Assembly: GCA_964217345.1 (NCBI GenBank)
Contig: CAXPJI010000053.1
Location: 1-58,132 of the forward strand
Length of the DNA stretch: 58,132 nucleotides
Source: UBA3478 sp964217345
GTDB lineage: Bacteria; Bacteroidota; Bacteroidia; Flavobacteriales; Flavobacteriaceae
Direction of reading: 5' to 3'
Shown here: piece by piece, positions 41,589 to 51,611 of the stretch
Layout: the number at the start of each line of letters is the position of its first letter
Numbering within the stretch: the first letter of the stretch is position 1
Position numbers and translations under genes: made by a program
Notes under the pieces: generated by a model
Databases searched by the model: none
What the model saw: the letters and a program-made list of their open reading frames with translations, nothing else
What the model was told of the DNA's origin: nothing

Positions 41589-43379
41589 TTAATGATTCAA
41601 TTCTTCTTCGTTTGGTTGCATTGGAATATGCTGAGGAACGAAATCTTGTCCTTCTATGATATACGAACCATCCTCATAGGTCTTACTGTAGTCATATGAC
41701 CAACGGTGAACCTCAGGGATAGCACCTGGCCAGTTACCATGGATGTGCTCTAATGGAGCAGTCCACTCTAGCGTATTTGACTTCCAAGGGTTTTGTGAAC
41801 CTTTCTTACCATAGAAAATGCTGTAAATGAAGTTATATACAAACACCAATTGAGCGGCGGCTGCGATAAGTGCAAAGACAGTCATTAAAATTTGAACATC
41901 TGTTAACTCGTCAAACATTGGGAATGCAGTATTTTGATAATATCTTCTTGGAACTCCAGCCATACCCACAAAGTGCATTGGGAAGAATACTCCGTAAGAA
42001 GCAACTGCGGTTACCCAAAAATGAATATAACCTAAATTCTTATTCATCATTCGACCCTGGAACATTTTAGGGAACCAGTGGTATACCCCTGCAAATAGAC
42101 CATAAAGAGCCGAAATACCCATCACTAAGTGGAAGTGAGCAACTACGAAATAAGTATCGTGAACATTAATATCAAGTGTACTATCACCTAAGATAATTCC
42201 GGTAAGACCACCCGTAATGAAAGTAGATACTAAACCAATTGAGAATAGCATACCAGGATTCAACTGAAGATTACCCTTCCAAAGAGTGGTAATATAGTTG
42301 AATGCCTTAACTGCTGATGGAATAGCAATAAGAAGCGTAGTAAAGGTAAATACTGAACCAAGGAAAGGGTTCATTCCTGAAATGAACATGTGGTGACCCC
42401 ATACAATCGTAGAAAGGAAAGCAATACCTAAAATAGATGCGATCATCGCACGGTATCCGAAGATCGGTTTACGAGCGTTCGTAGACATTACCTCTGAAGT
42501 AATACCTAAGGCAGGTAATAATACAATATAAACTTCAGGGTGACCTAAGAACCAGAAAAGGTGCTCATAAAGTACTGGCGATCCACCTTGATAGTGCAAG
42601 ACCTCTCCTTGAATAAAGATATCCGAAAGGAAGAAAGAAGTTCCAAAACTACGGTCCATGAGTAGTAAAAGTGCAGCTGAAAGTAGTACTGGGAAAGAAA
42701 CAACCCCAATAATGGCAGTTACAAAGAATGCCCAAATCGTAAGTGGAAGACGAGTCATGGTCATCCCTTTAGTTCTAAGATTTAGAACGGTAACGATGTA
42801 ATTTAAAGATCCTAAGAGTGAAGAAGCAATAAAGATAGCCATTGAAACTAACCAAAGCGTCATCCCTAAACCTGAGCCCGGCTGAGCTTGTGGAAGTGCT
42901 GAAAGTGGTGGATAAACCGTCCAACCTGCAGCGGCAGGTCCAGCCTCTGCAAATAAAGAAACTAACATGATAGCACAGGAAATAAAGAATAACCAGTAAG
43001 AAACCATATTCAGAAATCCTGAAGCCATATCTCGAGCTCCGATCTGCAGTGGAATAAGTAGGTTCGAGAACGTACCACTTAAACCAGCGGTTAGTACGAA
43101 GAATACCATGATGGTGCCGTGAATCGTTACTAACGCTAAATAAATATCAGCGTCCATTACTCCATCAGGCGCCCACTTACCTAGAAGCGCTTTAAAAACA
43201 GGAGAAGCTTCTCCTGGCCATGCTAATTGCATACGGAATAAAAGGGACATTGCGATTCCAATGAAACCCATGATTAATCCAGTGATCAAGTATTGCTTAG
43301 CGATCATCTTGTGATCCTGGCTAAAAATATACTTGGTGATAAAGGTTTCTTTGTGATGGTGTTCTGCCTCGTGAGCCAT
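41589..43379 (-). CDS. ctaD: cytochrome c oxidase subunit I (aa3-type, heme-copper)
   Basis: 596 residues, about 12-13 helices. The subunit holds the low-spin heme and the heme-CuB oxygen-reducing site. Ligand histidines are seen in VTIHGTIMVFF (low-spin heme), FWFLGHPEVYIVLLP (CuB with the cross-linked Tyr and the E of the D-channel), IVWGHHMFISG (CuB pair) and VVAHFHLVMG (both hemes). The HPEVY with the upstream Glu places it in the A-type oxidases. Last gene of the act-cta operon; subunits III and IV lie 17 kb away. Confidence 0.97.
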   Translation of the reverse strand: MAHEAEHHHKETFITKYIFSQDHKMIAKQYLITGLIMGFIGIAMSLLFRMQLAWPGEASPVFKALLGKWAPDGVMDADIYLALVTIHGTIMVFFVLTAGLSGTFSNLLIPLQIGARDMASGFLNMVSYWLFFISCAIMLVSLFAEAGPAAAGWTVYPPLSALPQAQPGSGLGMTLWLVSMAIFIASSLLGSLNYIVTVLNLRTKGMTMTRLPLTIWAFFVTAIIGVVSFPVLLSAALLLLMDRSFGTSFFLSDIFIQGEVLHYQGGSPVLYEHLFWFLGHPEVYIVLLPALGITSEVMSTNARKPIFGYRAMIASILGIAFLSTIVWGHHMFISGMNPFLGSVFTFTTLLIAIPSAVKAFNYITTLWKGNLQLNPGMLFSIGLVSTFITGGLTGIILGDSTLDINVHDTYFVVAHFHLVMGISALYGLFAGVYHWFPKMFQGRMMNKNLGYIHFWVTAVASYGVFFPMHFVGMAGVPRRYYQNTAFPMFDELTDVQILMTVFALIAAAAQLVFVYNFIYSIFYGKKGSQNPWKSNTLEWTAPLEHIHGNWPGAIPEVHRWSYDYSKTYEDGSYIIEGQDFVPQHIPMQPNEEELNH

Positions 43380-43425
43380 AATACTACCTTATTTAAACTT
43401 TTAAATTTTCTTTTTCGTTACAAAT

Positions 43426-44493
43426 TTAGGGAACTGCGATAACAGTTTCACCAAAGGTTTTTTGAGAGTCCAGCCACTTCTGAAAATCTTCTTCTGACTC
43501 TACAATAATTTTCATCTGCATATTGTAATGAGACTTACCACAAATCTTATTGCATAAAAGAACATAATCAAATTCCCAAGGGTCGCTGTTCTCCTCACCA
43601 GCTGCTGCACGTTCAGCGCGAATTTTGTTTGTTCTCTTCACCTTATCGATAATTTCAGGCTGTAGACGCATCTCTTCAGTTGTGATAGTAGGAGTGAAAG
43701 AAAACTGAGTAACCATACCCGGAACACAGTTCATCTGTGCTCTAAAATGTGGCATGTAAGCTGAGTGAAGCACATCCTGAGAACGCATGTAAAAATTAAC
43801 CTTACGTCCTACGGGTAAGTGCAATTCTTTAACAATGATATCGTCTACTGCGTTTGGATCAGATTCATCAATACCTAAGATATTAGCTTTATCAATATCA
43901 ATAAGTCGTGCACTGGCATCGCCAAGAACATTATCCTCACCTCCATAACGAGCAGTCCAATTGAACTGTTGAGCATAAAGCTCCACTACTAAAGGATCTC
44001 CTTCATCATTAATATCCATAATATTAGTCCATGAATAGAGCCCATAAAGGATAAGTGCAGCAAGGGTAATAACCGGAATAATAGTCCAGATTAGCTCTAG
44101 CTTATCATTGTCGGCATAAAAGAGGGCCTTTTTACCTTTCTCACCACGGTATTTATATCCGAAATAATGAAGTAAAAACTGAGTGATGGTCTGAACTATG
44201 AAGATAATCGCAAAGGAAATCCACATCAAACGATCATAATCGACCCCGTGTTCTGAAGCAGGCATCGGCAGAACCATTTTTCCATACTTAGAGAAACTAA
44301 AAATGGTGATTCCATAGATGAAAACCAGGAAAGCAAATAGTAAATATCCATTGTACTTATTATCCTCATCATCGGCGATAGTAGCATCCGACTTCTTACC
44401 TGTTGTTAATTGCGATAGTTCGAAAATCTTAGCTAATTGCCAAACTGCAATTGCAACAAGGACTAAAACTGCTAGAATTAATGGTGTTGTCAT
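43426..44493 (-). CDS. ctaC: cytochrome c oxidase subunit II
   Basis: 355 residues with the CuA domain in the periplasm. Four hydrophobic segments appear (near residues 4-22, 48-70, 88-110 and 132-155) where the textbook subunit has two, so an extra N-terminal helix pair is present, probably for docking to the alternative complex III. CuA ligands are readable: DVLHSAYMPHFR (first His) and CNKICGKSHYNM (two Cys, His, Met). In that loop the Glu of the usual CSELCG is Ile. It lies between actF and ctaD. Confidence 0.95.
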   Translation of the reverse strand: MTTPLILAVLVLVAIAVWQLAKIFELSQLTTGKKSDATIADDEDNKYNGYLLFAFLVFIYGITIFSFSKYGKMVLPMPASEHGVDYDRLMWISFAIIFIVQTITQFLLHYFGYKYRGEKGKKALFYADNDKLELIWTIIPVITLAALILYGLYSWTNIMDINDEGDPLVVELYAQQFNWTARYGGEDNVLGDASARLIDIDKANILGIDESDPNAVDDIIVKELHLPVGRKVNFYMRSQDVLHSAYMPHFRAQMNCVPGMVTQFSFTPTITTEEMRLQPEIIDKVKRTNKIRAERAAAGEENSDPWEFDYVLLCNKICGKSHYNMQMKIIVESEEDFQKWLDSQKTFGETVIAVP

Positions 44494-44514
44494 ATTTATT
44501 AACTAACGTCGTTA

Positions 44515-45924
44515 TTAATAGTGAAAATGTTTACTCTCTTCTAAAAGTGCATTTCCTTTAGGTTCAACAGCTACCTTAGTAAGAGCGGTAGCCACAACGT
44601 AAAGAAATAACCCAGTAAAGAATAAAATTCCACCTAATTCAGGGATACCGAAAGACCAATGTGCTCCAACAGTACCTGGCATTATCATATTGTAAAAATC
44701 AAAATAGTGACCCGTAAGAATTACGATACCAACGGTTTGTACAAACCAAGGAATACGCTTGTAATCACTTCTCATAATCACTAATAGTGGGAAAATGAAA
44801 TTAAGAACCAACATGCCTAAAAAAGGAACCTTGTAGGCCTCAAATCGCATCACATAATAAGTTACCTCCTCTGGGATATCGGCATACCAGATTAGCATGA
44901 ACTGGCTAAACCATAAGTAAGTCCAGAAGATACTAATACCGAACATGAACTTTGCTAGATCGTGAATGTGTGAATTATTCACTGACTCAAGAAGTCCTTT
45001 AGACTTCAAGTAAAGCGTAAATAAAGCAATTACAGTAATCCCTGAAACAAAGAAACTAGCGAATACATACCATCCGAATAGCGTACTAAACCAGTGCGGA
45101 TCAACACTCATAATCCAGTCCCAAGACATCATTGACTCAGACACTAAGAAGAAAGCTAAGAAACCAGCCGCTAACTTGAAGTTAGTAACAAACGGCTTAT
45201 GGTCTGAAGCAGTCTCCTCTGCTAGAGAAAGTTTTCTAGAATATTGTCTGTAAGCAATCCATCCTCCAATGTAAATAGCTGCACGAACAAGGAAAAAAGG
45301 AGTATTTAAATACCCGCTCTTGTTTTGAATTAATTGATCATGAGCTACTACATCAGCATCCATCCAAACAAACAGGTGATTCATGTGCAAACCTGACAAA
45401 ACAAAGAATGCAAATAGAATGATACCACCAGGGATAAGATACGAAGTAATTCCCTCCATAACTCTAAATAATAATGGAGACCAACCCGCTTGTGCCGCAC
45501 GGTTAATGGCGTAAAAAGCTAAAACTCCTAGAGCAATAAGAAACGAGAATAATGCACTTACATAAAAAGCAGACCAAGGTCTGTTTTTCATTTGATCTAA
45601 AACATGCTGGTCATGCGAAGAACCATGATCTTCAGCTACCGCCGCATGAGCGTCGTGGTTCATTGAATCACCATGATCTTCAGAATGTGAACCTTCTGCA
45701 TTAGATCCGTGATGTACTTCTGTACTACCATGATGAGCTTCAGCTAAGGTCGGATGGTCGGCACTTCCATGTTCTTCACCATGGCCGCCTTCGTGAGATG
45801 CCATTATAGCTTTAGCCTCCTCAATAGTCGAAGGAGCACTCATAAAACCATAACCTAGGCCTAAAAGCCCTAACCCCATAAGTATAAGGGTAGTTATCTT
45901 AAATCGTTGTGAAAACTGATACAT
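44515..45924 (-). CDS. actF: alternative complex III subunit ActF, with a His-rich segment
   Basis: 469 residues. One N-terminal helix (residues 10-28), then a highly unusual polar stretch (residues about 42-108) with some 15 histidines among Gly, Ser, Glu and Asp (HGEEHGSADH, AHHGSTEVHH), followed by nine or ten membrane helices. The hydrophobic part fits ActF of the quinol:cytochrome c oxidoreductase. ActF and ActC-like subunits form the quinol-oxidising, possibly proton-conducting membrane part. The His-rich stretch should face the periplasm or the cytoplasm next to the first helix and could bind divalent metals. Operon position between actE and ctaC. Confidence 0.92.
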   Translation of the reverse strand: MYQFSQRFKITTLILMGLGLLGLGYGFMSAPSTIEEAKAIMASHEGGHGEEHGSADHPTLAEAHHGSTEVHHGSNAEGSHSEDHGDSMNHDAHAAVAEDHGSSHDQHVLDQMKNRPWSAFYVSALFSFLIALGVLAFYAINRAAQAGWSPLLFRVMEGITSYLIPGGIILFAFFVLSGLHMNHLFVWMDADVVAHDQLIQNKSGYLNTPFFLVRAAIYIGGWIAYRQYSRKLSLAEETASDHKPFVTNFKLAAGFLAFFLVSESMMSWDWIMSVDPHWFSTLFGWYVFASFFVSGITVIALFTLYLKSKGLLESVNNSHIHDLAKFMFGISIFWTYLWFSQFMLIWYADIPEEVTYYVMRFEAYKVPFLGMLVLNFIFPLLVIMRSDYKRIPWFVQTVGIVILTGHYFDFYNMIMPGTVGAHWSFGIPELGGILFFTGLFLYVVATALTKVAVEPKGNALLEESKHFHY

Positions 45925-45934
45925 ACTAATTTAC

Positions 45935-46498
45935 TTATTTAGTTAGGTCCTTTTTTAATTCCATTACATAAGCAGAAATCTGCCATATTTCTTCTTCACT
46001 ACTTAACTGAGCGGCATAAGAACCCATTGAATTAAGACCGTAATAAATGGTGTGGTAGGTGCTTCCGATAGTAATATTACGAGCAGCATCTGCATAAGTA
46101 GGTACCCCTAAAATTTTTTCGCGTTTTACGAGAGTACCTTGACCGTCACCTTTGGTTCCGTGACAAATAGCACAGTAAACATTGTAAAGTTCTTTTCCCT
46201 TAGCAAGATCACTTTCTCTATTTTCTGAAAGAAGTGGAGTTTTGTCTGCTCTAGCAAGCTCTTTACCTTCAAGTGTATTGTCAAATTCATAAGGCAACCA
46301 ACCTCTAGGAACAGTTCCTTCAACAGGTAACAGTGCCGCAGTATTCTCAGGAAGGATTGATACTTCACTGTAAGTTTCATAACCCACTGACTCATACATG
46401 TTAGGAAAATATTGAAAATTAGGCTTGCTCTTATCGAAGCAAGACACAGCAGTAAAAGCTAGCGCTATGAGCGTAATTTTTGATAAAACTGACTTCAT
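45935..46498 (-). CDS. actE: alternative complex III subunit ActE, mono-heme cytochrome c lipoprotein
   Basis: 187 residues. Type II signal peptide with lipobox VSC (Cys about 20), so lipid-anchored on the periplasmic face. One heme c site CAICH (residues 109-113) in a cytochrome c domain, with the likely axial Met in the LNSMGSYAAQL region. It accepts electrons from the multi-heme subunit ActA and passes them to oxidase or a soluble carrier. Placed between actD and actF with short spacers (3 and 10 bases). Confidence 0.95.
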   Translation of the reverse strand: MKSVLSKITLIALAFTAVSCFDKSKPNFQYFPNMYESVGYETYSEVSILPENTAALLPVEGTVPRGWLPYEFDNTLEGKELARADKTPLLSENRESDLAKGKELYNVYCAICHGTKGDGQGTLVKREKILGVPTYADAARNITIGSTYHTIYYGLNSMGSYAAQLSSEEEIWQISAYVMELKKDLTK

Positions 46499-46501
46499 GT
46501 A

Positions 46502-47026
46502 TTAAGCTTTAGGAACCTGAACCTCAATGGCCCCGGTATCAAGTAAAAGTTCGGTTAATGCCTCTTCCTGTTCTGACTTAACAGCTACCTCCATCAAGAA
46601 GATATCGCTAGTGGTTCTAGGATTCGGGTTTTCAGCTTTCTTGAAAGGCCACATGCGACTTCTCAAGTAAAAGGTAATTACCATAAGGTGAGCAGCAAAG
46701 AAAACGGTCATCTCAAACATCACCGGAATGAATGCTGGTAAATTCTGTAAAAAAGTAAAGCTTGGTTTACCTCCGATATCCTGTGGCCAGTCTTCTATCA
46801 TAATATAATTCATCATGGTCACCGCTACAGTTAAACCTAGTACTCCGTATAGGAAGGCAGCCATAGAAATACGACTATCTTCAAGACCTAAGGCTTTGTC
46901 TAGCCCGTGTACTGGAAAAGGAGTGTATACCTCTTCAATATGATACTTTTGGCCACGAACCTGCTTGACAGCATTCATCAGAATGTCGTCATCAGTATAA
47001 AGCGCTCTAAAAACTTTTGATGCCAT
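46502..47026 (-). CDS. actD: alternative complex III subunit ActD (DUF3341)
   Basis: 174 residues: an N-terminal ferredoxin-like DUF3341 domain (DILMNAVKQVRGQKYHIEEVYTPFPVHGLDKALG is the characteristic region, residues 15-47) and two membrane helices near residues 58-80 and 105-125, with a C-terminal cytoplasmic tail resuming the fold. A structural subunit that clamps the membrane part; no cofactor. It starts one base before the actC stop region and lies three bases from actE. Confidence 0.94.
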   Translation of the reverse strand: MASKVFRALYTDDDILMNAVKQVRGQKYHIEEVYTPFPVHGLDKALGLEDSRISMAAFLYGVLGLTVAVTMMNYIMIEDWPQDIGGKPSFTFLQNLPAFIPVMFEMTVFFAAHLMVITFYLRSRMWPFKKAENPNPRTTSDIFLMEVAVKSEQEEALTELLLDTGAIEVQVPKA

Positions 47027-47027
47027 A

Positions 47028-48497
47028 TTAGTGATCGGTGGTTGAGTTAGTGTTAGATTCTTCCACTTCGTAAGTGGTTACTTTACCTCTAGGAGGCATT
47101 TCATATAAGGGCTTCCCTTCAGCACGAAGTGCCTTGTAGTTGTCTGCAGATGACTTCAAGATAGACTTAACCTCTGCCTGTGCAATTACTGGGAATGTTC
47201 TTGAGTAAAGAAGGAATAAAACAAAGAAGAAACCAATGGTTCCAATAAAAATTCCAATATCAACAAAAGTCGGTGAAAACATCGTCCATGAAGAAGGAAG
47301 ATAATCACGGTGAAGAGAGGTAACGATAATCACGAAACGCTCAAACCACATACCGATGTTTACCACAATTGAAATAAAGAATGAGAACATAATACTCGTT
47401 CTTAACTTCTTGAACCACATGAACTGTGGAGAGAATACGTTACAAGTCATCATTGACCAATAAGCCCAAGCGTAAGGACCTGTGGCACGATTTAAGAACG
47501 CATATTGCTCGTACTCTACTCCCGAATACCAAGCGATGAAAAGCTCAGTGATATAAGCACAACCCACAATTGAACCTGTAATCATGATTACAATGTTCAT
47601 AAGTTCAATATGTTGAAGTGTGATATAGTCCTCAAAGCCTACCACTTTTCGCATGATAATCAGAAGGGTATTTACCATTGCAAATCCAGAGAAAATCGCA
47701 CCTGCTACGAAGTAAGGTGGGAAAATGGTAGTATGCCATCCAGGAATTACCGAAGTAGCGAAGTCAAACGATACAATCGTGTGAACCGACAATACTAGTG
47801 GGGTTGCAAGACCAGCGAGTACTAAAGAAACCTCTTCAAAGCGCTGCCAATCTTTAGCTCTACCTGTCCATCCGAAACTTAAAAGGCTGTAGATTTTCTT
47901 TTGGAATGGACGAACGGCACGGTCTCTAATCATTGCGAAGTCAGGAAGCAATCCTGTCCACCAGAATACAAGAGAAACCGATAAATAAGTTGAAATCGCA
48001 AATACGTCCCATAATAGAGGTGAATTAAAGTTCACCCACAATGATCCGTATTGGTTAGGAATTGGCAGTACCCAGAAAGCTAACCAAGGTCTACCCATGT
48101 GAATAATTGGGAACAAACCTGCTTGAACCACCGAGAAAATAGTCATCGCTTCAGCCGAACGGTTAATTGCCATACGCCACTTCTGTCTAAATAGAAGAAG
48201 TACCGCAGAAATAAGAGTTCCCGCGTGACCAATACCTACCCACCAAACGAAGTTGGTGATATCCCAAGCCCAGTTTACTGTCTTGTTAAGACCCCAAACA
48301 CCAATACCAGTAGAAATGGTGTAAATAATCGATCCTAAACCCCATAAAAAGGCTACAAGTGCAATGGAGAAAACGATCCACCATTGTTTATTTGCCTTTC
48401 CCTCAACAGGTCGAGCAATATCATTCGATACATCGCTGTAACTTTTTGAGCCAGTTACTAGCGGTTTACGTATCGGAGCTTCATAATGCGATGCCAT
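47028..48497 (-). CDS. actC: alternative complex III subunit ActC (NrfD/PsrC-like quinol-binding)
   Basis: 489 residues with about ten membrane helices of the NrfD family. Typical features are VNWAWDITNFVWWVGIGHAGTLISA near residue 77, HMGRPWLAFWVLPIPNQYG near residue 133 and the later SVHTIVSFDFATSVIPGWHTTIFPPYFVAGA. These include the histidines and acidic residues that line the menaquinol pocket near the periplasmic Fe-S subunit ActB. It is next to actB (21 bases) and actD (one base). Confidence 0.96.
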   Translation of the reverse strand: MASHYEAPIRKPLVTGSKSYSDVSNDIARPVEGKANKQWWIVFSIALVAFLWGLGSIIYTISTGIGVWGLNKTVNWAWDITNFVWWVGIGHAGTLISAVLLLFRQKWRMAINRSAEAMTIFSVVQAGLFPIIHMGRPWLAFWVLPIPNQYGSLWVNFNSPLLWDVFAISTYLSVSLVFWWTGLLPDFAMIRDRAVRPFQKKIYSLLSFGWTGRAKDWQRFEEVSLVLAGLATPLVLSVHTIVSFDFATSVIPGWHTTIFPPYFVAGAIFSGFAMVNTLLIIMRKVVGFEDYITLQHIELMNIVIMITGSIVGCAYITELFIAWYSGVEYEQYAFLNRATGPYAWAYWSMMTCNVFSPQFMWFKKLRTSIMFSFFISIVVNIGMWFERFVIIVTSLHRDYLPSSWTMFSPTFVDIGIFIGTIGFFFVLFLLYSRTFPVIAQAEVKSILKSSADNYKALRAEGKPLYEMPPRGKVTTYEVEESNTNSTTDH

Positions 48498-48518
48498 AAT
48501 AGATTGTATTATTAATGA

Positions 48519-51500
48519 TTAGGCCTTTTCGGTATTTCTTACTTTGACATGATAGAACACATTAGGCTGGGTTCCTACATGTTCTAATAGATGGTACATG
48601 CGCTCACTCTCTTTAAGTTTAGCAACACGACTTTCTTTATCGTTAATATCACCAAACACTAAAGCACCTGTGTCACAAGCCGCAGAACAAGCCGTCTGGA
48701 ATTCACCATCATTAATTGAGCGTCCTTCAGCTTTAGCATCTAGTATAGTCTTCTGGGTGCGTTGAATACACATTGAGCATTTTTCCATCACCCCTCTAGA
48801 ACGAACATTCACATCTGGGTTAAGAACCATACGACCAAGGTCATTGTTCATGTGGAAATCAAACTCATCATTTTGGTTGTACAAGAACCAGTTAAAGCGA
48901 CGAACTTTATAAGGACAGTTGTTTGCACAATATCTTGTACCGATACAACGGTTGTATGCCATATGGTTCTGACCTTGACGCGAGTGTGAAGTAGCAGCAA
49001 CAGGGCATACCGTTTCACAAGGGGCATGATTACAGTGCTGACACATTACCGGTTGGAAGGCTACTTGAGGATTTTCTGAAGGATCTTCCATAGATCCAAA
49101 TCCACTTAGACTACCGTTATCACCAAATAAACCATCTAGATTCTCTTTCTTCTCAGTATCCTGAGTAAAAGTTTCCTCTGAAGAATAATATCTATCAATA
49201 CGCAACCAGTGCATATCTCTTGAAACTCTTATTTCATGTTTACCAACAACGGGTACATTATTTTCGGCGTGACATGCAATAACACAAGCACCACAACCTG
49301 TACATGCATTAAGATCAATCGATAGATTGAAGTGATGACCTACTGTACGATCAAATGACTCCCAAAGATCTACAGAAGTTGCTGGGACTTCTTGGTGATC
49401 TAAAGACACCATTGGAGTAGGATTCCATTCTTCTGAAGGCTTGCTAATAAAATCCTCTAGGGTAGTTTCTTTGATAATATCACCACGACCCATTAAGGTT
49501 TTATGAAGCTGAACGCATGCAAATTCGTGCATTCCGCGTTCCTTTTCTAGGGAAACCGATTGTACTTTAGATTGACCAAGGTACAGTGAATAAGCATTCA
49601 CTCCGGTTTGCATTTCTTCTTGAATCCCTGATTTACGACCGTAACCTAGTGCTAAACCAACCGTACCTTTAGCCTGACCTGGTTGAATAAGAACAGGTAC
49701 TCTATTTAAAGTTACATCACCGACCTTTAGCGTAGCATAGCTACCATCAAGACCACCGTTAGCGACATTAATATTTTCAAAACCGTAGGCTAATGCATCA
49801 GCCTTAGAGATGGTCAAGTAGTTATCCCATGATGCTCTTGAAATAGGATCTGGGAATTCTTGTAACCAAGGGTTGTTAGCCATTTGACCGTCACCCATTC
49901 CGGTTTTTGCATAAAGCACTAATTCAACACCATTTGAAGATGAAGAAGAAAGTTTATTCGAAGACAATTGTAAATCACCTTCGCTGATTCTGAAGTTACG
50001 AGAGCCTTTAGAAGAGCTGTAGAAAACTCCATCCTGAACCGCTTGACTCCATGAACTACCGTTTAAAACAGTACTTCTCCAGTTCTTTTGAATAAAATCA
50101 TGATAGGTTTCAGAAACTCCTGCCCAAACTAGCAATGATTGTTCAAATTGACGAGTGTCAAAAAGATTTCGAATCACCGGCTGAGTAATTCCATAATGAT
50201 CTTTCTTCATCTCAACATCACCCCATGATTCAAGAAAATGAGAAGCAGATGCAACAAAAGTAGAAGCAGCTGCAGTTTCAGTTAATGAAAAAGAAGAGGT
50301 TACAGAAAAACCGATTTGCGCTAAGGCAGAAGAAAAAGCTTCTGCATTAGGAGCACTGTATAGTGGGTTAACACTATCGATTAAGATAGCTGCAACTTCA
50401 TTTTTATTAGCGGCAGCAATTATATCTTCAATAACCGAAGCCGAAGCTGAACGAACATATTTTGGCTGAGCAACATCAAAAGCATCGCTTTTCAGCAATT
50501 CATTAATAGCTAGCGTGATCAATTGTGCATCCTTATCATCAATACCGCAAAGAACAACCGCTTTAGAACCAGCAGCTTTAAGTTTTTGAGCCATCGCGTT
50601 AACATGACCAGCGATCACGGTATTTGATTCTGATGCTGAAACTCCTTTAAGCGCATTGTATAATGCGGCAAGCGCTCTCTTTTGCTCTACCGTTGTTAGA
50701 GGTATACGTTTATCAGCATTAGCCCCAGTTAAAGTCATGTTAGACTCTAATTGTACATGATGCGACATGTGTCCGTGATGAGGCACACGATTTTTTGCAT
50801 ATCCTTTAGAATAACCACCACCTTGCCAATCACCCAAGAAATCAGCATCAAACGATACGATGATATCTGCAGAAGAAAGGTTATAGTCAGCCAAGGCTCT
50901 TTCGCCATAGGCTTGTTCAAAAGCATCTAGAGCAGAAGCCGATGAAATAGCATCATAGGTATGATACTCAACATTCGGATACTTGGCTTTTAAAGCTTCA
51001 ATAGCCTTTGAGTACGAAGGGCTGGCCTTAGTACCTGAAAGAACTACTACTTTTTTGCCTATGCTCTTCGCGCTTTCTAATCTTGCAATAACAGCTGCGT
51101 CTAAATCACTCCAAGAAATTGCAGATCCAGAAGCCTCCGGACCCTGTAATCTATTCTTGTCGTAAAGGTTTAAGACAGATGCTTGAACACGAGCATTAGC
51201 TCCTCCGAAAAGAGTAGCACGATCATTATTCTCGATCTTAATAGGACGACCTTCGCGAGTCTTTACTAATACACTTGCAAAGTCATAACCATCTGCTATT
51301 GTTGTTGCATAATAATTTGCAACACCAGGTATGATTTCGTCTGGTTGAATAACGTAAGGAATTGATTTCTTAACAGGCCCTTCGCAAGCGGCAAGCGTAG
51401 CAGCTGCAGTGCTAAAACCTAAAAACTTAAGAAAATCTCTACGTGAAGATTGAGAATCCTTTAATGACGATTCTTGTTCAAAGAAATCATTTACAGGTAA

Positions 51501-51593
51501 CGTTTCGGTGAATTCGTTTTGAGCTAATTGTTCAACCACAGGGTCGTTTGTAAGCTCCGCTTCACTTTTCCAATATTGTTTATGTGATGCCAT
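48519..51593 (-). CDS. actB: alternative complex III subunit ActB (Fe-S, molybdopterin-fold)
   Basis: 1024 residues. A twin-arginine signal with lipobox-like Cys (SSRRDFLKFLGFSTAAATLAAC, near residues 49-70 - the variant often called TAT-variant-translocated). Residues about 75-735 match the molybdopterin oxidoreductase fold without a Mo ligand, as known for ActB. Residues about 765-1000 form the ferredoxin part with four clusters: CTGCGACVIACHAEN, CQHCNHAPCETVCP, CIGTRYCANNCPYKVRRFNW and CSMCIQRTQ with later Cys. It takes electrons from quinol at ActC and hands them to ActA. Second gene of the operon. Confidence 0.96.
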   Translation of the reverse strand: MASHKQYWKSEAELTNDPVVEQLAQNEFTETLPVNDFFEQESSLKDSQSSRRDFLKFLGFSTAAATLAACEGPVKKSIPYVIQPDEIIPGVANYYATTIADGYDFASVLVKTREGRPIKIENNDRATLFGGANARVQASVLNLYDKNRLQGPEASGSAISWSDLDAAVIARLESAKSIGKKVVVLSGTKASPSYSKAIEALKAKYPNVEYHTYDAISSASALDAFEQAYGERALADYNLSSADIIVSFDADFLGDWQGGGYSKGYAKNRVPHHGHMSHHVQLESNMTLTGANADKRIPLTTVEQKRALAALYNALKGVSASESNTVIAGHVNAMAQKLKAAGSKAVVLCGIDDKDAQLITLAINELLKSDAFDVAQPKYVRSASASVIEDIIAAANKNEVAAILIDSVNPLYSAPNAEAFSSALAQIGFSVTSSFSLTETAAASTFVASASHFLESWGDVEMKKDHYGITQPVIRNLFDTRQFEQSLLVWAGVSETYHDFIQKNWRSTVLNGSSWSQAVQDGVFYSSSKGSRNFRISEGDLQLSSNKLSSSSSNGVELVLYAKTGMGDGQMANNPWLQEFPDPISRASWDNYLTISKADALAYGFENINVANGGLDGSYATLKVGDVTLNRVPVLIQPGQAKGTVGLALGYGRKSGIQEEMQTGVNAYSLYLGQSKVQSVSLEKERGMHEFACVQLHKTLMGRGDIIKETTLEDFISKPSEEWNPTPMVSLDHQEVPATSVDLWESFDRTVGHHFNLSIDLNACTGCGACVIACHAENNVPVVGKHEIRVSRDMHWLRIDRYYSSEETFTQDTEKKENLDGLFGDNGSLSGFGSMEDPSENPQVAFQPVMCQHCNHAPCETVCPVAATSHSRQGQNHMAYNRCIGTRYCANNCPYKVRRFNWFLYNQNDEFDFHMNNDLGRMVLNPDVNVRSRGVMEKCSMCIQRTQKTILDAKAEGRSINDGEFQTACSAACDTGALVFGDINDKESRVAKLKESERMYHLLEHVGTQPNVFYHVKVRNTEKA

Positions 51594-51611
51594 AAATTGT
51601 AGAATTCCAGA

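Noticed and set aside
44515..45924. His-rich stretch as a sign of horizontal transfer or a repeat insertion
   Set aside because: Codon use and flanking sequence match the operon and the remaining protein is a normal ActF; it is better seen as a disordered loop.
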